This document shows, one piece after another, positions 1 to 10,303 of a stretch of 64,000 nucleotides of DNA. Both the position numbers and the translations under genes were made by a program. Under the pieces are notes generated by a model, which did not search any database, was not told where the DNA came from, and saw only the letters and a program-made list of their open reading frames with translations. The stretch spans positions 10,601,843-10,665,842 of the forward strand of contig JAEMBT020000003.1 in NCBI GenBank assembly GCA_018873245.2. Reading direction: 5' to 3'. Within the stretch, counting starts at the first letter, position 1. Every line of letters starts with the position of its first letter. This DNA comes from Archegozetes longisetosus (lineage: Eukaryota; Arthropoda; Arachnida; Sarcoptiformes; Trhypochthoniidae).

Positions 1-482
1 ATTCACCAGTTGATTAGCAAGTGTGCCCAACGCTATATTGCCAAAATAAATGTATTATAAAGAATCTGTATTTTACATATTTTTCCTTGATTATTTTGAG
101 CAGCGTGTCCAATATTACCAGTGTAAACGTTCATATCATCACCTATTTCCAAATCACTCATTCCTTGCTCAATGGTTTTATCACTATCACTTTCCATATC
201 AACACATTCTTCCTCATTATTATCACTGCTTTCACTAGGAATATGATCGGGGAGAATTGTTTCAAGTGTTTTGATAAAGATGAATATCGCATATTACTTA
301 AATAATATATTATACTGATGGTATGTGCACATGTTCCTGTTATCCTTTTACCCCCTTTACAGTTACAAATCCATTCTTTAATTGCAGTATGATCCTTTTA
401 AGTTTTATCATAAGTGATATACGAAAAATATTATTTTTTATCAGGATGCCTAGATTGTATTTTTGCACGAATTAAAGTTGTG

Positions 483-902
483 TTAGAGTAAAATATTTGT
501 GTCTTCATATAACTCAATTGAATGGTTATCAGGGTCCTTTAAGTTTTCTTTAATACAACCTATTGACTGGTTAATTTGATAAGGGCCAAAAGTTATATTT
601 TGTGAAATATCATCAAATGTTAGTTTAGGGAAATTGGGAAGGGAATCTTTTGTCATTTTTTGATATCCTTTGCGCTTTTTATCTAGGTGGTGTGATAAAA
701 TCGATTTCAAACTATTTGTTGTATTTAATGTTCCCTTTATTTTATTAGCCATTATTATAGCATTATCATCATAAGTATACTTATTAAAATATTTATTTAT
801 TATAGCGGCAGATATACGTAAGTCATCCATTGAATGTGGACGGGTATTATTTTTATGAATTTTCGCATTTGCCTTGAAAATATTTTTGATTTTGCCATTC
901 AC
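483..902 (-). pseudogene. Transposase fragment, third catalytic residue (E) region
   Basis: This 139-residue open frame continues the SWIM-element transposase after an in-frame TGA near 910. Just upstream the reading is TSEQANLSRIVTKCR-stop-AVEAVNGKIKNIF, where a Trp is normally expected at the stop; the E in VEAVNG is the probable third catalytic acid. The segment NTRPHSMDDLRISAAIINKY resembles the conserved stretch after the catalytic E in these transposases. It ends at a TAA before the SWIM finger. The GTG/TTG-like starts in this region are not real starts; the fragment is internal to a larger dead gene. Confidence 0.75.
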
Positions 903-1201
903 AGCTTCAACCGCTCATCTACATTTAGTCACTATTCTAGATAGATTAGCTTGTTCACTTGTTAATTATTGAACATTTGGTCCAGTACATGTTGTCATGT
1001 GTATATTTAGTTTATATTTATTTTCAAGAGTATTTATAACATTTCTAAATCCCCTATTTAGAATTATATGATCATTAGATTGTAGCAAATGGCGTAATTC
1101 TTTATTTTCTTTTAATAATTTTAAAATTATTGTAGCATCATTATCAACAGTATAATAAAATCCATAAACATCTACTATTTTCTCATTAGTTGTGAAGTGA
1201 C

Positions 1202-1327
1202 GGAAATTTATTTTTGCCTGTCGAAGCTTTCATTAAAAATTTTTATAAAAAGATGTCATTTCAATCTTTCATTGAAAGCTTCATTGAAAGCTGTAATGAA
1301 AGCTTCGACGGGCAAAAATAAATTTCC
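1202..1327. mobile_element. 126-bp MITE inside the SWIM-element transposase
   Basis: A short hairpin element with 34-bp terminal inverted repeats: left arm 1202-1235 (starts GGAAATTTATTTTTGCC) and right arm 1294-1327 (ends GGCAAAAATAAATTTCC), with one visible mismatch. The 58-bp middle carries three short copies of a CTTTCATTGAAAG-like palindrome. It separates the GDGT part of the transposase from the segment leading to the second catalytic residue. No clear target duplication is seen, so the exact ends and superfamily are open. Confidence 0.75.
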
Positions 1328-1400
1328 ACAACTTTACATATAATAAATGGTTTAGTTAAATGGCGATTTTTCTGTGCTTCATGTTTTACGCTGGACCTCA

Positions 1401-2429
1401 TTATTTTTTGCTTTTATCACAATAAATACATGTACCGTCACCGACTAATATTAATTCATTATTGTAAACATTGAATAATTCCTTGACCAATACTGTATTT
1501 TGTTGTACACATTGATCTCGATTATTATTTACATCTAGGTGGTTTGGTACAAAATCTTTAATTAATGCTGTTCTAAACTGTTCATAATAATCACCAATAT
1601 CTTGATAATTATCTATTCCAAACATAGTTGCAATAGTTTTTAATCTAGCACAGTTCTTAACCATGTTAAATAAGTAGCTAGGGCTTGAGATTTGGTCCTA
1701 TTTGGTGAGTTATTTAAAGATTTTAAGTCTAATAATATTTCATTAAATTTTTGCTTGTTAAGGCTAGTAAATCTTTGGCATTCATCATCTTTTATATATT
1801 TTCGCTTGGAGAATTTTGCAAAAGTATTTGATTTAGTAGCATGCCTTAAATTGTTCAAGAACATTTCAACTCTATTAGTTTTTAAAGTTGTATTGTCACT
1901 TACAATTTTCATGATTTATGAATTTAGGGTAAAATACACCTTTTCTATTTAAATGATTTTTGCAAGATTTACTTTCATTAGGAATAAGGATACCATGGTT
2001 AATATTGGTATATAGGTAAGCTGATTTAGGAATAGTTATGAGATTGGTGCTTTTCTTACATATTATACAGTTTGTGTCAGATGATATTGTCCTTGGTATT
2101 TTTAATGTTACCTCATTTGAATCCTTATCCACATTTGATGAGGATGGTACATGCGATGAGCTAGTTTGATTTATACCAGGCAATTCAGGGTATAGGCGAG
2201 ATGAACTTGGTATTGGTCCTTGATGGTGTGGTTGAGATGTGCTAGGTGCATTATAATTCAAATTTGTTGTTACCATATTGCTTTTCATATAACTATTGGC
2301 AAAATTCCGACATTTTCCACAAATTAAATCATTAATTCTAGCTTCAGTAGGATCAACATCTTTTCGTTTATTAAGCAAAATAACTGGCTTAACAATGTTT
2401 AGTGTGTTTAATAAATCATTATTATTCAC
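1401..2429 (-). pseudogene. Transposase fragments, N-terminal and first catalytic Asp region
   Basis: Three overlapping frames (2429-1896, 1912-1640, 1664-1401) read as consecutive parts of one protein: cysteine-paired N-terminal region, a helical region (LATYLTWLRTVLD) and then the start of the catalytic domain ending in GDGTCIYCDKS. Two frame changes, near 1900 and 1650, and a stop after KSKK break it. The order and the LVGDGT-type motif match DDE_Tnp_4 transposases, in which this Asp is the first catalytic residue. No host gene function is inferred. Confidence 0.7.
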
Positions 2430-2478
2430 ACGTCTAATAGTACGCTTATTTCTAATATGATCAAGTCTAAGTAAACAG

Positions 2479-3863
2479 CATGCACAATTTTTAAGCCGTT
2501 AAATTTAGAATATTCACTCAAAAGTTATAGTATGTTAAAAATTTCCAAGTTAGTTTTGTCCAGTGGTGTATATGAAAGAGAGACTTTGTGAATCAACCAC
2601 ATATAATTTAGGATTTATGATGAAGTGGTCGTAAATATATTGCATTCGAATAATTCCTTCATCATAAATCCTAAGTTCAAAAAGGTTTGTCATGATAATC
2701 CAAATGCAGTACGACTCATGTACAGGCCACCAACCGTTGAATACTTTCTGAAATCTGACAGAATAGTAGCCTAAATCCTGTGATTTCTCTGGTCTATACA
2801 TTCCGATAACTGTTTTAAGTAATTGTTAAGTTTCGCAAGCGAACTTACATTTTTCTTTGTTAAGAGAATAAATCAAGAAATTGAGTAACTTAAATATAAT
2901 AAGATGACTCAGATTCAAAGTCATCATTTTTATTACGATATTCAATAAGTATCATAAATTGCTGTTTTCATCGTACAGAATTTGTCTAAATTTTTGGCAT
3001 TTAAAGATAAGAATAATACTTGATCTTATGAAAATATTCAATTTTTTGTTTGCTAAGAAAATTTTATGCGATTAGTATGCACATATGCAAAAGGCAAATC
3101 TAATGTAAGTGTGCTCATTGTATTCGATAAGTTACCGGTGGATTTACCGATTATGGAAATAAATTCTTCAAATTTAACACTGAATATAGCTCTATCTGTG
3201 TTATAATGAAACATGATTTCTTAAATTTTCTAATTTTATAAAGTTTTTGAACTTATGATAAGTATAAGTATGTATTGTTAAGTAAGAGCAAAATATTGAT
3301 GAGGACTCTTGACTTAATTCAAATTTAAAGCAGCATTTATCTCATATTCTAGTCAATTCCAGCCCTTACATCTTTAGTCCAAACAGAGTAGCCAACATTT
3401 TTCTCATAAATAATATTTGAAGTATTCTCTTTTTTCAATTTTTATTCAGCTATTATCTTCTATCATACCAGAGTTGGCTGAATCGTTAGAATTAATATAA
3501 TCACTACTTAAACTCGTGACCAATGGGTAGAGCGTTAGATAATTTTCAAAAGTATCACTTTTATTATTCTTGAAAACCTTCAAATTTTTATTTCCACTGA
3601 TTTTTTGGCTTCCGATTTTGATTTTATTCATAAATGAAATTTATAGTAACCGATAAACAAGATTCATTCTCTGATTCATTACTTATGATGTATACTTCCT
3701 TGTTAATTGGATACCGAATAAACTAGAAATATTATAGAAATTTTGAATAACAATAGTTTAAATTGCTTTATGATCGTTCGATTTCACTTTCTTCTCTCAT
3801 AGAAATGGTGCGAGTTGAGAAAGTCAGACCAAGATATTTATGATTTGGCATTAATCTATGCAA
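2479..3863. other. Non-coding stretch with one small hairpin
   Basis: AT-rich sequence with no recognised gene. Two minus-strand ATG frames exist (2801-2550, 83 residues; 3631-3446, 61 residues) but neither has a recognisable domain. The first contains a hairpin: TTTAGGATTTATGATGAAG at 2607-2625 and its near-perfect reverse complement at 2657-2675. Confidence 0.5.
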
Positions 3864-4192
3864 CAGTTAGATTGACTAAATCTCAAAAATTCGTGCTTAT
3901 GAGCTCCCGCTTATCCGCAATCGGTAATGTAAAATGCAATCTTTAACATTGCTTTGGAGGCCATTAATGCTCACTGCTATGCATATGCATTGAACGTATT
4001 GAAAAGCATTGAACTGAACAGTGAAGTCAACTTTATATTGCTTGAGGCAAAGGCTTTACAGTTACGGTGACCACATCTGGCTCAAACCAATACTGGGCAA
4101 TATAATCAAATGACCCCCTTTTCTAATTTAATCTACAAAAATTTAACTTTATATTGAATTAAAGCTTTTGAAGCAATTTGTGATAATATTTA

Positions 4193-4716
4193 TTAGGTCG
4201 AACCAAAAGTCTTTACCTACTTTATTTTTCAAATATTTCAAAAACAGTAAAAGATACTAAATGTTGGTTTATATCATCAGATGAACATGTTATCCACCTA
4301 TAATTAAGATCGTTTACCAGGGGTCAGGCAACAGGATAATACCAAAAAATTCTTGATTCTTGTTAATCACCCCGAATTTTAGCACATGAGTTTCCTTCAA
4401 AAGTTCTTTAAAAAAGTCCTTTTTTAGACTTTTATAGAAGGTATTGCATTCAAGGTTGATTTGCGATTTTACTTGGCGTATCCCCAGATAACATATAATG
4501 CCCTTATTTTTTACTTCTAATCTTACCATGTTACACTTTCAGGAAGTTTTGTCAAAAAAATTCCCAATATTAAAATCAAAATAATAATGATAACTATGTG
4601 AGACTTCAATATTACGTAGTAAATACATAAGCGAATATTATTCAATAAGAATCTTGAGAAACATCCTTATAAACAAGGAATAGAAAGGGTTGGCAGGAAC
4701 TTTTGGTTTGACCTAA
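4193..4716. mobile_element. Mariner-like MITE (TTAGGTC ends)
   Basis: The left end TTAGGTCGAACCAAAAGT (4193-4210) and the right end ACTTTTGGTTTGACCTAA (4699-4716) are inverted copies with one or two differences. The TTAGGT...CCAAAAGT form is typical of mariner termini. A TA precedes the left end and TG follows the right, consistent with a decayed TA target duplication. A 71-residue minus frame inside (4529-4314) has no transposase motif, so the element looks non-autonomous. Confidence 0.7.
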
Positions 4717-4757
4717 TGTATTTCTTATCGGATTTTGCAGTATTAATTCACTATTTT

Positions 4758-4976
4758 TTACGGAATCGTGAAATTCAAGTATGAAATTGAAAAATTAAAT
4801 CGATTATATATTACAGCTTTAATTAAACTTATACTAGTTCTATTGCGTTCATCTGTCCCTAAATTCTGCATTAGACAAAAAATACTTTTAACAAAATCAT
4901 TAGCAATAGAAATTGCTATTACATATTCAACAACTTGAGATGGAAATTCGTTTAAGACCAGTTGTAATTTTATCAA
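4758..4976 (-). pseudogene. hAT transposase C-terminal relic
   Basis: The 72-residue reading contains VVEYVIAISIANDFVKSIF, then CLMQNLGTDERNR and a KAVIYNRFNF end. This matches the hAT dimerisation region (typically nxxvERvFSxmxxxWtdeRNRLxvexvkaelxxxxNF). The first residues (MIKLQLVLNEFPSQ) lie in the left arm of the 490-bp inverted repeat, so the relic straddles the palindrome edge. The same region type occurs in the element at 38363-39074. No intact start or upstream domain remains. Confidence 0.65.
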
Positions 4977-5975
4977 ATTAATTACAATTAAGAACTGTTA
5001 CGACCAGATTTTTTGATCAAAAGTATGAAAACACTCTATGGCCAACTAATGATGAGATTTCCGAGAGTTTAAAACTTGATTGGCTGCTGACATAAGCAAA
5101 TTTTGGTTCCCTACTCCCGACAGCTATAATTAGTGGTCATCTGAAGAACTAGGCGAACCAGAACTACCCGAAGGTGCTTAATCGGGTCAAAGTTCAATAT
5201 CCGTGCTAGCTCCTTCAAATAGTTGATCGCTGGGCACGAGAACTGCTCTGAGACGGCCTTAGTAGTGAATATTCTGAATTTTAAATTACTAGAATTTGAA
5301 TTCTGGTCATCGATTTTGCTCGAATTATATTCGAAACTCATCCTCGAGAACTCAAAAACTAACCATATGATTCTGGTGACCATCACTAAATTCCTTATAA
5401 ACTGCTCTGCTCAAAATAAATGCCTCTAGTTTTTTTAGTGATTTCTAATACTGAAACATTACACTGAATACGTATTAATTTGAGCGGCATTTATTTTGAG
5501 CAGAGCAGTTTATAAGGAATTTAGTGATGGTCACCAGAATCATATGGTTAGTTTTTGAGTTCTCGAGGATGAGTTTCGAATATAATTCGAGCAAAATCGA
5601 TGACCAGAATTCAAATTCTAGTAATTTAAAATTCAGAATATTCACTACTAAGGCCGTCTCAGAGCAGTTCTCGTGCCCAGCGATCAACTATTTGAAGGAG
5701 CTAGCACGGATATTGAACTTTGACCCGATTAAGCACCTTCGGGTAGTTCTGGTTCGCCTAGTTCTTCAGATGACCACTAATTATAGCTGTCGGGAGTAGG
5801 GAACCAAAATTTGCTTATGTCAGCAGCCAATCAAGTTTTAAACTCTCGGAAATCTCATCATTAGTTGGCCATAGAGTGTTTTCATACTTTTGATCAAAAA
5901 ATCTGGTCGTAACAGTTCTTAATTGTAATTAATTTGATAAAATTACAACTGGTCTTAAACGAATTTCCATCTCAA
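4935..5975. repeat. 490-bp inverted repeat with 61-bp spacer
   Basis: Left arm 4935-5424 and right arm 5486-5975 are both 490 bp and appear identical in reverse complement everywhere I compared them, with spacer 5425-5485. The 91-residue minus frame at 5386-5111 is reproduced letter for letter on the plus strand at 5524-5799, and the 67 shared residues starting MIAGHENCSETAL are also duplicated. Neither frame has a recognised domain. Identity this high points to a very recent inversion-duplication, gene conversion, or an assembly or library hairpin artefact. Confidence 0.95.
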
Positions 5976-6775
5976 AAATGGACTTTAGGCCATATCTCGG
6001 GAACGGATTGAGATATCTTAACGAAATTAAGTATGGAATTTAATTGAGGATTAAAAATACTATATTCAAAATTTCATTAAAATCACTGAATTCGTTCTCG
6101 AGTTATTCAATTTTTTCGAGTGGTCTTATACGTATGTCCGGGACTGTAGCTATTAAAAGCTATAGTCTTAATTTAGGTTACAACTTAATAACATTTAATT
6201 TCACTCAAATAACAATAACTAAATCCATTCACAAAAAGAACTTGGATTGGGATTCAATTAATATAAAATTTTATTTTACTAAATTTTGTAAATTAAATAA
6301 AAATTGGATTTACATCTCAGACTTTTGTTAACAATTGGTTTCTATCTGCCATTCACGTCTCTAACTACAAAAAACTGTTCTTTGTTCCAACATTTTTGAC
6401 CCAAAGTTCAGAACTACTTCAAGTATTTTAGTAATACGTGAGTGCTCTCTGTTAGTCATCCCATTGATAAGTTTTTCTTTGAATTCAAATGTAATAAAAT
6501 ATTTAGTTCTTACATTTTTACTCTGCATACATCATAAGTTTAAAATAGAAAAGGGATTAAAAGTTGTTTAACTGAAAACTGGACAAATTCCGTTCAGGTT
6601 GGGGTCCAATCTGGACTCTGAACACGAATACCTTAAAACTAGACGCGTGGTCAGCCTAATTACAGTATACATTGCTTCCATACAAAGCGATGCTAAGGAT
6701 TGCATTTTACATTACCGATTGTGGATAAACAAGGGTTCGTAAGCACAAATTTTTGAATTTGGTCAATCTAATGGT

Positions 6776-8810
6776 CGGATCCTATTTTATCTTCACTTTT
6801 TAAAAATTTGAATAATTTTATGTCATCTTTGACTTGGAGTTAATTATTTAGAGAGAAACTTTTTGAACTAAAGAAAACTTACTCTAGTATTATTACTGTT
6901 AAGTTCTGTCAATTTAACTCATAGAAAGATCATTTTGCGAAATCTGTAGTTTCAGAAGCGACAAATTCGTCATTTTCTTCGAACTTTTTGCGAATCTTTA
7001 CTGTTTGAAAGATTAGAACATTTTTGATGGATAATTCGTTATCGAAGAAGAATTGAATCAAATCTAAGTCAAATGTAGTCGACTTTTCTTTGTAGTCTCA
7101 CTACAGCAATATTTGAAAGGCTTGTTTTGTTTTTAAAATGACTTTATTGATTAAATAATAAGAAATAGTCCCCTTTTTACAAGTTATCACCCTTCTTATA
7201 TAGGGTGCGGATTACAGTTTTAAAGTGTTGCACTTCTCCATGGAAAGTGGAAAATTTTCAGGGAAGGCAATAAATAAACAAACAAATAGGCAAACAAACA
7301 ACGGATTAGGTAGAAGGTTTAGTACAAGTTCAAATTAAAGGTAGAGGTTGCCTACATCAAACACTAAATAGGATTAATATTTTATAAAGGCTATAAGTAT
7401 AAAATGTAGAAAAATTCATCAGGATTGAATCTCAACATGAATATATTAATATATTGTATAAAAACTCAAGCTAATGATTTTTTTATAAAGAAAAGCAATA
7501 CTGATGCAATTTCTTATAGCTTTAAAATTGTTGATTTAATAATAAAAAAACTTCTTTTTACAGAAAGCTCGTCTTTCAAAACCTTGTTTAAACTCTGAAA
7601 TTCTCGAATTTTATAATTTCAAGTCAGATATACTTTGAGTTTTTGAAGCTGAGTTAGTCCTCATACATATGAATTTTTATCTGTTTAAATTGAATAACAA
7701 TAAAGTCTAAAGCTACGTCCACTTTTGACCACTTCTATACTCCGTTCAAAATAAATCTAAGCAGCGTCCACCAAATTTTTCCGGAAAGCTTCTCCCGGTG
7801 TAGAGTTTGAGAATATGCAAAAAGATTCAAATCTTCATTCTGTGGATGGAGTCTAAAATTTTTAAAGCATGAATATTTTATATGAACGCGAGAAATGAAG
7901 AAACTCCTTAGCAATGAGGGGCACACATAAAACAATTTTACTGTTTATGTATAGAAGAACTTATTAATTCATAAGTTTAAAGGTCCCTCTTTTCAAATCT
8001 TAAACTTCTATATAAGATAAGGTAGATTATTAGACTGACGAGTGAAAAATATAACAAAATATTCAAACTTCAAGTTCATATCATTATGTTATCAAACTTT
8101 GTAAAAATGAATTTAAACATAAGTTTCAATAAAATGAATTACGAAAAAACACAATTTGCTATTTATTCATAAGTAAAAGACTCGTACTTTTTATTCTAAT
8201 GAGTTCGAAAAACATTGAGTCAAAATCAAATTTCAAATTTTCTTATCAGATTCTAATACTTTCAGTTATGATTAATTCAATTTTAGGGATATTTATACAT
8301 ATTCTTAGGTCATTATGTTAAGGCTTTTCTTCATTTCTCGCGTTCATATGTAAAAAATAATATAAAATGAATAAAATTTTATTCAAAATAATTTATTAAA
8401 CTGGGTATAATACTGATTGATTAAATAATAACAAGCAATTTTCGAACAATTTGCTTATTTACTAGAATTTTTTTCGGATATTTATATTCAATTATTCGTC
8501 ATTTAATAAAATATCAGAAAAATCTGGACTAGCCCAAAACTTTTAAAACTCTATTTTAATTTGTAATGTGAAGTGTTCACCGAAAATTTTTTCTAAGACC
8601 TTCAAACTCTTTTTCAGTTCAAGTTCTATATATTATCGTGCGATAGCTATTTAAAATAAACATTTAAACAGTCTATAGCTTTGTGGTTTCATAAAGAGAT
8701 AAAATGTTAAAATTGACCAATTGTAGTAAGCTTCAACTTTTTCAATTCCTAAGAAATGATTTATTCTTCAAAATAAGTAATTTAAAATATTACAGAGTAT
8801 GAATATAACT
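6776..8810. other. Non-coding stretch
   Basis: AT-rich sequence without a supported gene. The only pattern noted is a short AAAC-rich tract at about 7265-7302 (AATAAACAAACAAATAGG and further AAAC units), which could be the tail of an old retroposed copy. A 66-residue minus frame at 7935-7735 shows no domain. Confidence 0.5.
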
Positions 8811-8818
8811 CTTATGAC

Positions 8819-9587
8819 CAGTGATGCTCAACGCTCGAGCGTTTGGCGCTCGGTAGCGAGCGCGAACGTTGAGCGTTCTACTTTTGCCGAGCGTGAGTGG
8901 ACGCTCGAGCGTCTTACCCCCGAGCGCCGAGCGCGAGCGTTGAGCGTCAAGTCATAGTACGTATCTCCCAAATTAGAAATACAGTATAGATATAGATATT
9001 TTTTAATGCAAAAAAGTTAGTATTTACTAAATATAAAATTTTACACAAAAATTTATGACTTATTCTGTTTTAAAGAATTTGGACAGAATCTTTTTGAGTC
9101 TGAAACTAAGTGTGTTTACACATGAAAGCGTTTATGAAAGAGAGACAGACAGACAGAGATTGGTATAAAATGTACTATCAAAAATTTCTAACATTTAAGT
9201 CAATGATTATTCAAAAAGTTATAAACTTAGTTTATAAGTTATTAATAGACTTTTTAGTGCTTTTAAATACGGACTCTAATGTATTGCAATTTCTCTCTTT
9301 TATAAGCGGTTTCATATCTTCAATATAAACATTTTATTTATATGACATCAGATTTTGAACTAAAGTATTTGTTTGGATGGTTTTCAATTAGTGAGTATCA
9401 TATATATGAAATTTATATACAGATAAAGTTACAGCTTAAATAAAATAAGTTAATTTTATGCAGAAAAAGCCTTACAATTCATGAACTTTGCTTACTTGAC
9501 GCTCGGCAAACGCTCGGCGCTCGAGCGCCTCGAAAAAGTGAGCGCCGAGCGCCAATTTCTGACCGAGCGCGAGCGTGTGCATCACTG
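8819..9587. mobile_element. hAT-like non-autonomous element with CGAGCG-rich ends
   Basis: The element starts CAGTGATGC (8819) and ends GCATCACTG (9587). It is flanked on both sides by the perfect 8-bp duplication CTTATGAC (8811-8818 and 9588-9595). CAGTG fits the hAT terminal consensus and 8-bp duplications are the hAT signature. Both ends are packed with short palindromic GC-rich units such as CGCTCGAGCG and GAGCGCGAGCG (about 8826-8948 and 9494-9577), while the 540-bp middle is as AT-rich as the background. The subterminal repeats probably bind a transposase supplied in trans, which is an inference from other hAT elements. A 72-residue plus frame in the middle (9110-9328) has no known domain. 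Confidence 0.88.
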
Positions 9588-10303
9588 CTTATGACTTTTC
9601 CAATATAACCAAGTTTCCGCTTGAAACAGAAATCTTTTGACACTCGCACTGATGTTTTTTTTGAGTATCTCCAATTGTTTAGAAGCTACGACAGCAATTA
9701 ATTATTTAATGCAGTATTTCAATTTTTAAATGTTTATCAATCTTTATTCAATCGAATTCATCTCTGTATTTAGAATAGCGGTCAATGTCTCAGCATTTGA
9801 CAAAAATTTCTTTAATATAATGTATTTTATGTCTAAGTTTTTCAATAAAAAAGTTATAAGAATTTCAAATCCACTGTTAATGTAATTAAATGCTCTATAT
9901 GTTGCTTCATATATTATAAACGTATATTGATCAAGTGCAGTTTAATCATAACTTTATTGGGATGTTATAGACATAATGCTATGAATTGAAGATTCTGAAT
10001 ACTTTTTCACCGCCTCATTAATTTGCTCATAGAGATATTTTCGACTAATTTTTGCTTAGGTAAAAAACATTGAAAGCACTCTTTCGTCAATATATGAGCA
10101 TTTTGTGGTAGTTGAGCAACAGATATCCCTAAGACTGAAAAGTATGATTTAATTACAAAACATAATCAATTATGATCAAGCTACAACAAAATCTTAACAT
10201 CAAATGTAAATTACACAAAAAAATGAATCAAGTGTTTTGATTTTCTGATAAATTGATTATCGACTTAAGACAAATTGTTGTGTGAAAAGTTAGGAAGAGT
10301 TAA

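Larger units (their letters stand above)
56..2478 (-). mobile_element. Broken DDE_Tnp_4-type transposon with SWIM zinc finger
   Basis: Read on the minus strand from about 2478 downward, broken open frames (2429-1896, 1912-1640, 1664-1401, 902-483 and the untracked part to about 60) give one transposase in order. The N-terminal part has paired cysteines (CACC near 2460, CGKC near 2320, CIIC near 2065). A catalytic region follows with GDGT near 1437, an N-D-A-T motif near 1145 and VEAVNG near 905, matching the D, D and E positions of DDE_Tnp_4 / ISL2EU-like transposases. The C-terminal part has a SWIM-type finger (C-N-C then C-A-H, 365-320) and an acidic Ser/Asp/Glu tail. The copy is dead: TGA replaces the Trp expected just before AVEAVNG, TAA follows GPNVQ, several frame changes are needed, and a MITE sits in the middle. 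Family assignment rests on motif order. No terminal inverted repeat was found, so the ends are approximate, and the left end may lie outside the window. Confidence 0.75.
3864..6775. mobile_element. Composite element bounded by inverted repeats of about 90 bp
   Basis: The sequence at 3864-3955 reappears in reverse complement at 6685-6775. Shared words include TTAGATTGAC, TGTGCTTA/CGTGCTTA and CAATCGGTAATGTAAAATGC. Weaker inverted similarity seems to continue inward to about 4145 and 6515. Within these limits lie a mariner-like MITE (4193-4716), a hAT transposase relic (4758-4976) and a 490-bp palindrome (4935-5975). The simplest reading is an old element with long terminal inverted repeats that later took insertions; an inverted duplication of a host segment is the alternative. 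The ends are approximate. Confidence 0.55.

Noticed and set aside
3446..3631. 61-residue Asn/Ser-rich ATG frame as a small gene
   Set aside because: Composition follows AT-rich background; no signal peptide, motif or neighbour supports it.
5111..5799. Identical 91-residue proteins in opposite orientation as a gene pair
   Set aside because: They are a direct result of the 490-bp inverted repeat; no domain, signal or splice evidence supports coding.
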